A stretch of DNA of 64,000 nt from Vibrio tritonius (GTDB lineage Bacteria; Pseudomonadota; Gammaproteobacteria; Enterobacterales; Vibrionaceae). The position numbers and the translations under genes were made by a program. The stretch spans positions 1,674,001 to 1,738,000 of the forward strand of contig NZ_AP014635.1 of the NCBI RefSeq assembly GCF_001547935.1, in the 5' to 3' direction. Below are positions 46,726 through 56,801 of the stretch, in pieces. Positions within the stretch are counted from its first letter, which is position 1; each line of letters begins with the position of its first letter. A model generated the notes under the pieces. It did no database searches and had not been told where the DNA came from. It saw only the letters and a program-made list of their open reading frames with translations.

Positions 46726-47400
46726 CTATTTCACCCGGTCCATCACCGCAAGCATGGCACCATCTTCCACTTCCAGCGTAAGCTTGTTATCGGTGAGTTT
46801 GAAGCGAGTATCATGCTCACCCTGCTCATAAAAAAGGACCAAGTGGTCTTCTTCTGTATAGTAAACGCCTTGATGTACCTTCTCTTCACCTTTGGCATCT
46901 GTTGCTCTAAATAAGAAGACAAAGTCAGGCTGAAGTAACAAATCCACTCTAGTGACAGCGTCACTTAAATGATCACCATCACTGGTAACATGCTCACTTG
47001 ACCACATGCCCGCTAAATTATTCGACAATGCCTTGGTGAAATAGAGACCATTCACATAAAGCATATTGTGGTTACCCTTATATTGATATATTTGCGGAGA
47101 ATCGTTCCCCATATCCAACATAATAGTGTCTTCCGTTGCGGAATAGAGCCCTTCCCAGTGATCTATTTGAAAATCCTGTTTTTGCACATCAATAGAAAAC
47201 TGATAATTGGAATGAAAGCTCAACTTGATAGCAACAAACTTATCTGGTGCGTTTTCAGGATCGGGATTAATGAAATACCAATCACCTAGCAATAGGGGTT
47301 GGTCAAACTGGGTTAAATCCTGTGAATTATCCTCATGACTCCAAACCAACGGGGAAAAAACCACAATGAAGGTGGATAAGATACGCTTAATCCATTTCAT
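46726..47400 (-). CDS. Exported protein of unknown function
   Basis: A 224-residue periplasmic protein: signal peptide (residues 1-21, KWIKRILSTFIVVFSPLVWS), then a beta-rich domain with repeated WYFINP, HWEGLYS and GMWSSEHV motifs typical of a small barrel or lipocalin-like fold. I recognise no family. A very strong AAGGAGAGGG precedes the ATG. Monocistronic, ending at its own terminator. A matS site lies in the coding sequence. Confidence 0.72.
   Translation of the reverse strand: MKWIKRILSTFIVVFSPLVWSHEDNSQDLTQFDQPLLLGDWYFINPDPENAPDKFVAIKLSFHSNYQFSIDVQKQDFQIDHWEGLYSATEDTIMLDMGNDSPQIYQYKGNHNMLYVNGLYFTKALSNNLAGMWSSEHVTSDGDHLSDAVTRVDLLLQPDFVFLFRATDAKGEEKVHQGVYYTEEDHLVLFYEQGEHDTRFKLTDNKLTLEVEDGAMLAVMDRVK
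46952..46964. other. matS site, exact match
   Basis: GTGACAGCGTCAC, an exact match with A-G-C in the centre, inside the exported-protein gene. Confidence 0.85.
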
Positions 47401-47550
47401 GTCCCTCTCCTTATTTCACAATTTACTCATCTAAGCGTAGGAGAGATACGGTGTAGTGCCCTACACCTTATGGGGGATTTGTGTTTTTATGACTCACAAA
47501 CAATTATGAAACTGACTGCAATATGAGGAAAATGGAACGAATAAATAAGA

Positions 47551-47575
47551 AAAAAGCGGGCTAAGCCCGCTTTTT
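47551..47575. terminator. Terminator downstream of prc
   Basis: AAAAAGCGGGCT-(A)-AGCCCGCTTTTT style hairpin with tails on both strands, 17 bp past the prc stop. Confidence 0.85.
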
Positions 47576-47591
47576 GAATGTTTCAAAACAC

Positions 47592-49595
47592 TTATTTCTG
47601 ATCGTTTACCATGTCGACAGTGATATCCACCGCTTCATCTAGGTAAGCATCTGGTGCTTGATAATCTTTTGGCACATCTTGCAACGTTTTGAAGGTTGCT
47701 TTGCCAGCCGCTTTCTCCCGTTCATTAATACGAGATAGGCGTAATTGATCGGCTTCTTCAGATTGTTGCTTGCGTACCTTTTCGTTAAGAGAAAGCGTGT
47801 TGTCATCTTTCTCTGCTTTGTACTTAGCAATATCCTGCGCAATAAAACCGAATTCGCGGTCTTTTGCAATACGTTGCTTATGTTGCGCCGTTAATTCAAC
47901 AATCAATTTCGACTCATCTTGCACCGGTTGATAGTTCGCTTTATCAATGCTATCCCATGGTAGTGCATTATCTTCAACACTTTCCCCGGTATCTTTTGGA
48001 TCAATCGGAGTTGGGAATGGAATGTCTGGTACGACACCTTTATTTTGCGTACTACCGCCGTTAATGCGATAAAACTTCTGAATCGTGTATTGAACGTAAC
48101 CTAGCGGTTGATCAAACAGATCATAAATGTGGTTAAGAGAACGGTGTTGTTGAACCGTACCTTTACCGAAAGAGTTTTCACCAACCACTACGGCTCTGCC
48201 ATAGTCTTGCATTGCAGCGGCAAAGATTTCAGATGCCGAAGCGCTATAGCGGTTAATCAACACCGTCATTGGCCCGGTGTAACTCTCTTTACCATCTGTA
48301 TCACTGTTTACATTTACGCGACCATAACTGTCGCGAACTTGCACTACAGGACCGCTAGTAATAAACAGACCGCTCAATGCCGTTGCTTCTGTTAGCGCAC
48401 CGCCCCCGTTGTCTCGTAAATCAACGACGATACCATCAACATGCTTGGCTTTAAGATCGGTAATGAGCTTATCGGTATCTTTGGCAAGACCAACGTAAAA
48501 ACTTGGTACTTCTAAAACACCGATTTGCTTACCGCCTTGTTTCATGATCTTCGATTTAACCGCTCGGTCTTCAAGGCGAATCTTATCTCGAACAATTGTG
48601 ACAACGTGACTTTTTGCATCTTTCCCTTCTGGGATAACCTGCAAGTTCACTTTGGTCCCTTTTGGACCTTTAATCAACTGAACAACATCATCAAGGCGCC
48701 AACCAACCACATCGACAATTTTCTCGCCGTCTTGACCAACACCAATAATTTTATCGCCTTCAGCAAGTTGCTTACCCTTTTCAGCCGGGCCGCCTTTCAC
48801 CAAAGAACGAACAACAGTGTAGTCATCAGTATCTTGAAGAACCGCACCAATTCCTTCGAGAGACAAATTCATCTCTGTTTGGAATTGTTCAGCGCTACGT
48901 GGTGAAAGATAACTTGTGTGGGGGTCAATAGAACGAGCGAACGCATTCATATACATTTGGAAGACGTCTTCGCTGTGGGTTTGCGTCAAACGCTTAATCG
49001 CATTGTCATAACGTTTGGTTAGCGTCTTTTTGATTTCAGGCCACTCTTTGCCTGCGAGCTTTAGGTTCAACGCATCGTATTTGACACGTTTACGCCATAA
49101 GTCATCAAGCTCCGCGACCGATTTTGGCCAAGCCTCTTCAGAACGGTCTAACTCGATTGACTCATCGGTGTCGAACTTAATTTCATGATCAAGCAGTGAT
49201 AAAGCGTATTGGTAACGCTCAAAGCGTTTTTTCTCAGACAAGTTATACAAATCGAAAGCGATTTGGTTCTCACCTGCCTTAAGTTGATCATCCAGTTCCA
49301 TCGACCAAGTTTTAAAAGAATCGATGTCCGCTTGAGTAAATATGTTGTGGTTGTAATCCAACATATTTAGGTAGCGATCAAAAATTTTCTTCGAAAACGC
49401 GTCGTCGAGATTGAAGTGTTTGTAATGAGAACGGGTGAATCGAGAAGTTACTCGCTTGCTTGCAATTTCATGTTGAGCTTGAGGTGCAAGTACAGGCAGA
49501 TCTGATTCATGAATGGTGGCTTCGACAGCCTCAGCTGAAAAGGCTGCTAGCCAAACGCTAGCAGCAATCAGAGTCAATTTTGAACGGCATTTCAT
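47592..49595 (-). CDS. prc: Tail-specific protease Prc (Tsp)
   Basis: A 667-residue periplasmic S41 protease that degrades proteins with non-polar C-termini and trims penicillin-binding protein 3 and peptidoglycan hydrolases. Signal peptide at 1-23 (LTLIAASVWLAAFSAEA), a PDZ domain about 240-330 (LEGIGAVLQDTDDYTVVRSLVKGGPA), then the catalytic Ser in INRYSASASEIFAAAMQDYG and Lys in ENSFGKGTVQQHRSLN. Length fits E. coli Prc (682). It lies 17 bp downstream of proQ, the same operon as in E. coli. Confidence 0.95.
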   Translation of the reverse strand: MKCRSKLTLIAASVWLAAFSAEAVEATIHESDLPVLAPQAQHEIASKRVTSRFTRSHYKHFNLDDAFSKKIFDRYLNMLDYNHNIFTQADIDSFKTWSMELDDQLKAGENQIAFDLYNLSEKKRFERYQYALSLLDHEIKFDTDESIELDRSEEAWPKSVAELDDLWRKRVKYDALNLKLAGKEWPEIKKTLTKRYDNAIKRLTQTHSEDVFQMYMNAFARSIDPHTSYLSPRSAEQFQTEMNLSLEGIGAVLQDTDDYTVVRSLVKGGPAEKGKQLAEGDKIIGVGQDGEKIVDVVGWRLDDVVQLIKGPKGTKVNLQVIPEGKDAKSHVVTIVRDKIRLEDRAVKSKIMKQGGKQIGVLEVPSFYVGLAKDTDKLITDLKAKHVDGIVVDLRDNGGGALTEATALSGLFITSGPVVQVRDSYGRVNVNSDTDGKESYTGPMTVLINRYSASASEIFAAAMQDYGRAVVVGENSFGKGTVQQHRSLNHIYDLFDQPLGYVQYTIQKFYRINGGSTQNKGVVPDIPFPTPIDPKDTGESVEDNALPWDSIDKANYQPVQDESKLIVELTAQHKQRIAKDREFGFIAQDIAKYKAEKDDNTLSLNEKVRKQQSEEADQLRLSRINEREKAAGKATFKTLQDVPKDYQAPDAYLDEAVDITVDMVNDQK

Positions 49596-49612
49596 GCGTA
49601 GGAATGTCTCCT

Positions 49613-50242
49613 TTATGCGCGTAGATGCTCCACTTTCACAACCATTTGTAGGCCGTTGCCAAGTTGAACACGCACATCTTCCTTATTGATTTCAACAATG
49701 GTCGCTGCCATGTTGCCTTTGCCCATGTTGACATTCACTTGTTTACCAACGATTACTTCATCAGCATTCAAAGAACGAGTTTCCACTGGCTTTTCTGCTT
49801 TAGGTGCTGATTTCGCTTGTGGACGACGAGGCTGTTGAGGCTTTTTCGCTTTTGGCGATTTGGCTTTTGCTTCTTCACGAGCTTTTTTGTTTTGCTCTTT
49901 ACGACGCGCTTCTACACGTGCTTTGCTTTCTGCAAGAGCTGCTTGAGCATGTTCAACATGTTCTTGCTCTAGCGCACCGCTCTCATTGCCATCTAAGTCC
50001 ACACGTACAGCACCAGGTTTAACACCATGCAGGTAGCGCCATGAAGAAGTATACTGTCTTAACGCAGCACGCAGCTGAGTTTTACTCACTTTCGGGTCGT
50101 CATTTAGGCGATCAGCAAGGTCTTGAAAAATACCAATTTTCAATGGTTTTGCTTCACCTTCTAAAGTAAAGCATTTAGGGAAACATTCAGCAATATATGC
50201 AATCACTTCTTTGCTGTTTTTTAACTTTTCAGTGTTTTCCAT
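49613..50242 (-). CDS. proQ: RNA chaperone ProQ
   Basis: A 209-residue FinO-domain RNA chaperone that binds many small RNAs and 3' ends. Residues about 5-125 are the FinO domain ([50 protein letters not shown]). A Lys/Ala/Pro-rich linker (125-170) leads to the C-terminal SH3-like Tudor fold ([23 protein letters not shown]). The ATG at 50242 has AGGAA upstream; a frame from 50290 has 16 extra residues. prc follows. Confidence 0.96.
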   Translation of the reverse strand: MENTEKLKNSKEVIAYIAECFPKCFTLEGEAKPLKIGIFQDLADRLNDDPKVSKTQLRAALRQYTSSWRYLHGVKPGAVRVDLDGNESGALEQEHVEHAQAALAESKARVEARRKEQNKKAREEAKAKSPKAKKPQQPRRPQAKSAPKAEKPVETRSLNADEVIVGKQVNVNMGKGNMAATIVEINKEDVRVQLGNGLQMVVKVEHLRA

Positions 50243-50344
50243 GAGGATTCCTGGTTCGTGCGGCTTAATATCCGCTAAACATTTTGACAAATATGTCCGG
50301 TATTATAGTGACCTGTCTAGGAAAAACCACAGGTAAACACCAAT

Positions 50345-50818
50345 TTATGCGTTGTTAGCGTGTGAATTGAGCAGGTTTTCCACTTCAGTCATCAAATTGG
50401 TCAATCCTTGTTGATCAATTTCACTAAATCGGCCAATAGATGGACTATCAATATCCAGTACACCTGCAACTTTACCATTGATAGAAAAAGGAATAACCAA
50501 TTCAGAGTTACTTGCCGCATCACAAGCAATATGTCCTTCAAATTCGTGCACATCATAAATACGTTGCACGCTATTTGTTGACACTGCTGTACCACACACA
50601 CCTTTACCAACCGGAATGCGAACGCAAGCAGGTAAACCTTGGAATGGGCCTAATACCAGCTCATCATTGTCCATTAAATAGAACCCGACCCAGTTTAGGT
50701 CTTCTAGCTCCATATTTAATAAGGCACTGACATTGGCAAGGTTGGCAATAAGATTAGGTTCAGATTCCACCAGAGAAACCGCTTGTTTGGTTAAGCGTTG
50801 GTATTGTTCGATATTCAT
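50345..50818 (-). CDS. msrC: Free methionine-(R)-sulfoxide reductase (GAF domain)
   Basis: Reduces free methionine-(R)-sulfoxide with thioredoxin. The 157-residue GAF-domain protein has the three family cysteines in GLPACVRIPVGKGVCG and HIACDAASNSELVIP, with DIDSPSIGRF near the end. It matches E. coli MsrC/YebR, whose gene lies next to letA as here (with an ABC exporter inserted between). Divergent from that exporter. Confidence 0.94.
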   Translation of the reverse strand: MNIEQYQRLTKQAVSLVESEPNLIANLANVSALLNMELEDLNWVGFYLMDNDELVLGPFQGLPACVRIPVGKGVCGTAVSTNSVQRIYDVHEFEGHIACDAASNSELVIPFSINGKVAGVLDIDSPSIGRFSEIDQQGLTNLMTEVENLLNSHANNA

Positions 50819-50909
50819 AAAAACTTCCGATTGAAAAAAACAAAGACTTCACTTCGAGTAGTTCGTACAATGTTGCCTTACTTTTTATAAGGATGCATTC
50901 CCCACTCTA

Positions 50910-52706
50910 ATGACGTACTCCAGTGACACTATTAACGGTTCTTGGCTGATAACACAAGCGAAAAGACATAAGTCAAAGCTGATTCTCGCCAACATTATTG
51001 CCCTGCTTGCTACCGCAGTAAGCGTTCCTGTTCCACTTTTAATGCCATTAATGGTGGATGAAGTTCTATTGGATAAGCCTGGTAAAGGCTTAGCACTCAT
51101 GAACCAGGTTCTCCCTGGGGCATGGCAAACCGCGACTGGATACATCTTTTTTACACTGTTTTTAGTGGTTCTCATGAGAACCATAGGACAGTTACTTAAC
51201 ATCTTGCAAAACCGCCAGTTTACGTTGGTTTCCAAAACCATCACGTATCAAATGCGCTGCAAGATGATTGATAAATTGGGGCGAATTAGCATAAAACAAT
51301 ATGAGACTCGGGGAAGTGGTGGAATAAACGCCCATTTGATCACAGATATAGAAACGATTGACCAATTTATCGGCACTACGCTGAGTAAGTTTTTAATTGG
51401 CTTACTCACTGTCACCGCCACTGCCGCAGTGCTCCTCTGGTTAGATTGGCGTTTAGGGCTGTTTATTTTATTGGTCAACCCAGTTGTTTTATATTTCTCG
51501 CGTAAACTCGGCAGCAATGTTAAGTCGCTTAAAAAACGAGAGAATCAAGCTTTTGAGACTTTCCAAAGCCGATTAGTCGAAACACTAGACGGTATCTATC
51601 AATTACGTGCAGCAAACCGAGAACGAGAGTTTCTACACCGACTTAAAGCCCAAGCCAATGATGTGAGAATCAACGCAGATAAGTACGCTTGGCAATCTGA
51701 AGCCGCAGGCCGTCTCTCTTTTCTGCTCTTTTTAATGGGCTTTGAGCTGTTTCGCGCCATGGCCATGCTCATGGTGCTGTTTAGTGATATGACCATCGGT
51801 CAAATCTTTGCGGTATTCAGCTACTTATGGTTTATGCTCAGCCCAGTGCAAGAGCTACTTGGAATTCAATTTTCTTGGTATGGTGCCAAAGCAGCGCTCA
51901 AACGCATTAACGACCTGTTAAGCTTAGAAGAAGAACATCGCCCTCAATCGAAAATCAACCCATTTAATGATGAACGTCACGTGGAAGTTCAAGTGAAAGA
52001 TGTCTCCTTCTCTTATAACGGTGAGAATACGGTGCTCGATCACTTAAGTTTAACCATTCCTGCCGGACAAAAAGTCGCCCTTGTGGGGGCAAGCGGTGGG
52101 GGTAAATCCACCCTCATCCAATTGTTAATCGGTGTTTATCGGCAAAACTCTGGCACCATTCGTTACAATGGTGAAACCACAGACGATATTTCGTTTGATG
52201 TCATTCGCGATAAAATTGCGGTGGTATTACAACAGCCCGTACTCTTTAACGATACCCTACGGAACAACCTTACCTTAGGAAAAGATTACACCGAGCAGGC
52301 CTTATGGAACGCTTTAGACGTAGCACAGATGAACGATGTTATTAAGCAATTAACTAAAGGGTTAGATACGCAAATCGGTCGAAATGGCATTCGCCTTTCT
52401 GGTGGGCAACGTCAGCGTCTCGCTATTGCTAGAATGGTGTTATCTGACCCTCAATTTGTCATTCTTGATGAAGCTACCTCCGCCCTTGATACCGCAACAG
52501 AAGCGGCACTGCATCATGCTCTGAGTGTGTTCCTACAAGGACGCACAACATTAATTGTTGCGCACCGTCTGTCTGCAGTAAAACAAGCGGATCTCATTTA
52601 TGTATTAGAAGATGGCAAAGTGACTCAATCGGGCACACATGGAGAACTGGTCAATCAAGAGGGCTTATACCAAACTCTTTATGGTACAGTACAATCTTCA
52701 CAGTAA
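50910..52706 (+). CDS. ABC exporter, fused permease-ATPase
   Basis: A 598-residue half-transporter: six predicted transmembrane helices (about 25-320) then an ATPase domain (about 350-590) with Walker A GASGGGKSTLIQL, signature RLSGGQRQRLAIARM, Walker B FVILDEATSALD and switch His in IVAHRL. Such proteins dimerise and export lipids, peptides or drugs; the substrate cannot be read from sequence. It is not MsbA-specific. It is inserted between msrC and letA, compared with the E. coli msrC-letA-letB order, and is upstream of the letAB genes on the same strand. Confidence 0.85.
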   Translation: MTYSSDTINGSWLITQAKRHKSKLILANIIALLATAVSVPVPLLMPLMVDEVLLDKPGKGLALMNQVLPGAWQTATGYIFFTLFLVVLMRTIGQLLNILQNRQFTLVSKTITYQMRCKMIDKLGRISIKQYETRGSGGINAHLITDIETIDQFIGTTLSKFLIGLLTVTATAAVLLWLDWRLGLFILLVNPVVLYFSRKLGSNVKSLKKRENQAFETFQSRLVETLDGIYQLRAANREREFLHRLKAQANDVRINADKYAWQSEAAGRLSFLLFLMGFELFRAMAMLMVLFSDMTIGQIFAVFSYLWFMLSPVQELLGIQFSWYGAKAALKRINDLLSLEEEHRPQSKINPFNDERHVEVQVKDVSFSYNGENTVLDHLSLTIPAGQKVALVGASGGGKSTLIQLLIGVYRQNSGTIRYNGETTDDISFDVIRDKIAVVLQQPVLFNDTLRNNLTLGKDYTEQALWNALDVAQMNDVIKQLTKGLDTQIGRNGIRLSGGQRQRLAIARMVLSDPQFVILDEATSALDTATEAALHHALSVFLQGRTTLIVAHRLSAVKQADLIYVLEDGKVTQSGTHGELVNQEGLYQTLYGTVQSSQ

Positions 52707-52746
52707 ATTGATACCCCATATGGGGGGCGACACAGCAACTTACTAA

Positions 52747-52759
52747 GTGACATTGTCAC
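52747..52759. other. matS site, exact match
   Basis: GTGACATTGTCAC between the ABC exporter and letA, about 28 bp before the letA start, the only exact matS here in an obvious promoter position. Confidence 0.87.
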
Positions 52760-52786
52760 TTAGTAAAATTAACTACGGACACTGCT

Positions 52787-54055
52787 TTGCGCAAGAAAGA
52801 AACACCACTATATCAATCCTTTACACCTATAAACACCACGATTCGTTTGTGTCAAAGTTGCGACTTACCCGTTGACAGTCTTGAACTTTCATGCGGAAAC
52901 AATGCGTATTGCCCCCGTTGTGGCACACAGTTAAGCCGTGGAGGCAGTCCATCGCTATCGGGTAACCTTGCACTTGCCATCACCAGTTTGCTGCTTTTCA
53001 TCCCCGCCTTTATTTTCCCATTTATTTCGATACATTTACTGGGCGTTACATTTAGTGCCACAGTCCCCGAAGGGGCGTGGAATCTAATGCGGCATGGGTT
53101 TCCCCTACTCTCTATATTGGTACTATTTTGCAGTGTCATCGCACCAGTTGTACTTTGTGCAGCACTAGTCTTATGTCACTTTGCTCTGCGTAACCATTGG
53201 TTTAGCGGAATGAAACTTGGCACCACTATTATTTATCGCCTTAAACCTTGGGCGATGATCGATGTGTTTTTGGTGAGTGTTGCGGTGGCCTGTTTTAAAC
53301 TGAATGACTATGCTGACATTATCGTAGGGCCAGCCCTGTATGCGTTGATCGTTCTGCAGGTGCTGTGTGTTATGTTGATCAGCCGTGTTAGCTTGCGGCG
53401 CTATTGGGAAGCATGGCGACCAGAATACACCTTTGAGCATCAAAGCAAAGAGCGTCATTGTATCGCTTGCCATCTCTCTCAGCCCATTGGAACGCATTGT
53501 CAGCGCTGCCACCAGCCACTGCATTATCGTAAGCCGCGCTCTCTCGAACGCACTCTGGCGTATCTTTTGGCGGCAAGTGTGGCGATATTTCCAGCAAACC
53601 TCATTCCAATCTCAATTTTGATCACCAATGGGCAACGTTTAGAAGATACCATCTATTCTGGTGTGGTTTCGCTGTTTAACAGTCAAATGCCGGGGATTGC
53701 AATCATTATTTTTGTCGCAAGTATCCTTGTACCAATGGCAAAGATATTAGGGTTAGGATATTTACTATTGTGTGCCCATTGGCGTAAAGAAGGATTTCAA
53801 CGTCAACGGATGAAAATCTATTTTGTAGTCAAACTGATTGGCAAATGGTCAATGCTCGACCTTTTTGTTATTTCAATTATGTTAACCTTAGTCGACCGTG
53901 GTCAGATCCTTGATTTTGTGCCAGGACTCGGCGCCGTTGCGTTTGGTTTAGTGGTTTTTCTCACTTTACTTGCCACTGAAAGTTTAGATTCTCGATTACT
54001 TTGGGATAGTCATCCCGATTCTCCTATTCATAGCAGGTCTATTAATGAACGATAA
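52787..54055 (+). CDS. letA: Lipid-transport membrane protein LetA (PqiA family)
   Basis: A 422-residue inner-membrane protein of the PqiA/YebS family, partner of the MCE protein LetB in moving lipids across the envelope. It has two repeats, each a zinc-ribbon-like pair of C-x2-C motifs (CQSCDLP with CPRCG; CIACHLSQ with CQRCH) followed by four predicted transmembrane helices. No ATG is available near the N-terminus; I take the TTG at 52787. The stop overlaps letB by 11 bp. Order msrC-letA-letB-rsmF matches E. coli. Confidence 0.92.
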   Translation: MRKKETPLYQSFTPINTTIRLCQSCDLPVDSLELSCGNNAYCPRCGTQLSRGGSPSLSGNLALAITSLLLFIPAFIFPFISIHLLGVTFSATVPEGAWNLMRHGFPLLSILVLFCSVIAPVVLCAALVLCHFALRNHWFSGMKLGTTIIYRLKPWAMIDVFLVSVAVACFKLNDYADIIVGPALYALIVLQVLCVMLISRVSLRRYWEAWRPEYTFEHQSKERHCIACHLSQPIGTHCQRCHQPLHYRKPRSLERTLAYLLAASVAIFPANLIPISILITNGQRLEDTIYSGVVSLFNSQMPGIAIIIFVASILVPMAKILGLGYLLLCAHWRKEGFQRQRMKIYFVVKLIGKWSMLDLFVISIMLTLVDRGQILDFVPGLGAVAFGLVVFLTLLATESLDSRLLWDSHPDSPIHSRSINER

Positions 54056-56663
54056 TTCCTCATATTCACCTGACATTAAGCGCAGCCGTGGTATTTCTCC
54101 GCTATGGGTTTTACCCATTATTACGATGCTGCTTGCTGGATGGTTGGTCTTTAAAGCCGTTAATGATGCGGGAGAACATATTCAGATCCATTTTTCTAAT
54201 GGTCAGGGGTTAGTGGCAGGTCGCACGACAATTCGCTATCAAGGGCTCGAAGTCGGTATGTTACGGGACATCAAGCTATCCCCAGATTTAGAGAGTATCT
54301 ATGTTGATGCTGAAATCTATCCAGAAGCAAAGAAGCTTCTCTCATCAGACACCCAATTTTGGCTGGTAAAACCCCAAGCCAGTTTGTCGGGTATATCAGG
54401 GTTAGATGCCTTGGTATCGGGTAACTATATTGCGATTCAACCAGGCAATTTAGAAAGTTCTGACCACCCCAAGGAATATCATGCGTTAGATAACGCACCC
54501 GCTAATCAAATTTCCCACAGCGGCTTGTTATTAACGCTAAAAGCCCGAGACTTGGGCGGTTTATCAGTCGGTTCACAAATTATCTATCGCAAAATACCGA
54601 TTGGGGAAGTGTTGAGTTATCAGCTTAACAAAGACAATCAGTCGGTGCTGATTCAGGTATCGATCAAAGATGAATATCAACAAATCATCACCAAACAAAG
54701 CCGTTTTTGGAATGTGAGTGGCGTTTCCGCCGATGTCGGATTTGATGGTATGGATGTACGGTTAGAAAATATGAGCGCCTTAATTGGTGGAGCGATTGCC
54801 GTGGATTCTCCCGACGGTGGCGAGCCAGTTGTGCAAAATACTCAATTTCGCCTCTACAAAGACGTAAAAACAGCTGGTCGCGGCATCCCTATCACCATTC
54901 AATTACCGGATAACAGCCAAGTCAATCCTAAAGGCTCACCGGTTGTCTATCGCGGTATCGAAATCGGTCAGGTGACGGCTATCTCCTTTAGCAAAGATCG
55001 TAAACAGCTTATCGCCTCAGCCTCAATCGAACCTGCGTTTAGCGATATGCTCAACAGTGGCACTCATTTTGTGGTAGAAGAACCTGAATTGTCGCTAAAT
55101 GGGATGCGTAATGTAGCAAATCTGGTCAAAGGTAACTTCTTATCAATAAAACCAGGAAACGGTGAGCGAAGTCGTCAGTTTGTGGCTCAGCGAGCACAAC
55201 TTACCGCCGACGCTCAATCCATCGACATTACCCTAAAGTCCAGCGATTCTTACGGGTTAGAAGCAGGCAGTAAAGTGCTTTATCGCGGCATTCCTGTCGG
55301 TATGGTTTCTTCAGTAACACTTGAAAATGATAACGTGTTACTGCATGTCAGTATTGAAGAACAATATCGCGCTCTTATTCGTCAGCATAACCGTTTCTAC
55401 ATTACAGGTACTGCCAAAGCAGCTTTAGATGAAAATGGTGTGAATCTCACCGTCCCTCCAATGAAATGGCTACTGGCTGGCTCAATAAGCTTTATTAGTG
55501 AGGGGAAAGACGGCAAAGAAGATCTTTACACACTTTACCCAAATCAATCATTAGCTGAGTTAGCCCAATTTCAACAACAAGGGTCTCAAACTATCGTAAT
55601 GACATCGCATGCATTGCCGTCTGTGCAAGTTGGCAGTCCACTGCTTTATCGTAATTTGCAAGTAGGCAGCATTACCCGATACGCGTTGTCGACTAATGGT
55701 GTAACTATTGAGGCAAAAATTGACAACCAATATCAGCATTTAATCACGCCGAACACTGTGTTTTGGAACCATTCAGGGGTGAAGATTGATGCCTCTCTTG
55801 CCGGCGTTTCCGTGCAAACCGCCCCACTCCAAAGCCTAATAAAAGGCGGTATAGCCTTCGATTCAATTAAAGGAGTCGACAATAAAACAGGTAAACAGTG
55901 GCGACTGTATGATAGCTACCAGCAAGCCAGCCAACACGGTCGGGAAATCACATTAACCAGTCACACCAACCCTGGCGTGAAAGTGGGCACCGCTCTTGAG
56001 TATCAAGGTATTAAAGTGGGTGAGATCAATCAGATAACACCAAACTTTGCTCAAAACAGCGTTACCTTTACGGCGGAACTCAATCCTCAATACGCCGATG
56101 CGATTGCTAAGCAAGGCTCAGTATTTTGGCTGCAAAAAGCTCAAGTGAATCTACAAGGGATTGATCATATCGATAAGTTGTTACAAGCCAGTATTGCCGT
56201 ACAACCGGGCCAAGGCGTGGCTCTTGCCCACTTTGTTTTACACAAGCAAGCACAGCAACCTAGCGGGGTTCGGTTTGTGTTGCAAAGTCGTTCACGCGGC
56301 TCTGTTGTGGTTGGTACCCCAGTGTTGTATCGCGATATTGAGGTAGGTCAGGTGGTGGATGTACGGCTCGGCGAGCTGTCAGATCGCGTCATCACAACCA
56401 TCAACATTGCCCCTAAATACGCCTATTTAATTCGCAATAATACGCTGTTTTGGAATGCTTCTGGTGTCGACGTTTCCATTGGCCTAAGTGGTGCAAATAT
56501 CAAATCGGGTACTGTGGACAGTTTACTCCGGGGCGGGATAAGTTTCGCAACTCCACCAGACCTACCACTTAAACCCAAAGCACAAGCCGACAGCAGTTTT
56601 CTGCTGCATTCTGAGGTTGAGAGCGACTGGCTTACGTGGCAAACCCCAATACCGAAGCCGTAA
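54045..56663 (+). CDS. letB: Seven-MCE-domain envelope protein LetB
   Basis: An 872-residue protein with one N-terminal membrane anchor (about 18-38, LWVLPIITMLLAGWLVFKAV) and seven tandem MCE domains. I count the repeats by their core G-x-x-[VY]-x-Y-R/Q-x-[IL]-x-V/I-G signatures: VAGRTTIRYQGLEVG, SVGSQIIYRKIPIG, KGSPVVYRGIEIG, AGSKVLYRGIPVG, VGSPLLYRNLQVG, VGTALEYQGIKVG and VGTPVLYRDIEVG. In E. coli LetB stacks these rings into a hydrophobic tunnel linking inner and outer membranes. The length equals E. coli LetB. Confidence 0.95.
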   Translation: MNDNSSYSPDIKRSRGISPLWVLPIITMLLAGWLVFKAVNDAGEHIQIHFSNGQGLVAGRTTIRYQGLEVGMLRDIKLSPDLESIYVDAEIYPEAKKLLSSDTQFWLVKPQASLSGISGLDALVSGNYIAIQPGNLESSDHPKEYHALDNAPANQISHSGLLLTLKARDLGGLSVGSQIIYRKIPIGEVLSYQLNKDNQSVLIQVSIKDEYQQIITKQSRFWNVSGVSADVGFDGMDVRLENMSALIGGAIAVDSPDGGEPVVQNTQFRLYKDVKTAGRGIPITIQLPDNSQVNPKGSPVVYRGIEIGQVTAISFSKDRKQLIASASIEPAFSDMLNSGTHFVVEEPELSLNGMRNVANLVKGNFLSIKPGNGERSRQFVAQRAQLTADAQSIDITLKSSDSYGLEAGSKVLYRGIPVGMVSSVTLENDNVLLHVSIEEQYRALIRQHNRFYITGTAKAALDENGVNLTVPPMKWLLAGSISFISEGKDGKEDLYTLYPNQSLAELAQFQQQGSQTIVMTSHALPSVQVGSPLLYRNLQVGSITRYALSTNGVTIEAKIDNQYQHLITPNTVFWNHSGVKIDASLAGVSVQTAPLQSLIKGGIAFDSIKGVDNKTGKQWRLYDSYQQASQHGREITLTSHTNPGVKVGTALEYQGIKVGEINQITPNFAQNSVTFTAELNPQYADAIAKQGSVFWLQKAQVNLQGIDHIDKLLQASIAVQPGQGVALAHFVLHKQAQQPSGVRFVLQSRSRGSVVVGTPVLYRDIEVGQVVDVRLGELSDRVITTINIAPKYAYLIRNNTLFWNASGVDVSIGLSGANIKSGTVDSLLRGGISFATPPDLPLKPKAQADSSFLLHSEVESDWLTWQTPIPKP

Positions 56664-56700
56664 AGCCAATTCAATCGATATCATTCGCGTACTTTTGCCT

Positions 56701-56724
56701 AAAACCACCCATTGCGGTGGTTTT
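56701..56724 (+). terminator. letAB terminator
   Basis: AAAACCACC / GGTGGTTTT stem with a 6-base loop, then ATTTT, before the rsmF promoter. Confidence 0.8.
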
Positions 56725-56764
56725 ATTTTGCCTGGATAAGCCTGCCACCCAGCTTCGTTTTAGG

Positions 56765-56770
56765 TATAAT
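56765..56770 (+). promoter_or_regulatory. Probable -10 element of the rsmF promoter
   Basis: A perfect TATAAT just past the letAB terminator. It predicts transcription from about 56777, so a protein start at the ATG at 56769 is unlikely, which favours the TTG at 56802. The -35 is weak. Confidence 0.45.
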
Positions 56771-56801
56771 GCGCGCCAAGTTCAGTAATCGAGATACCAT
56801 T

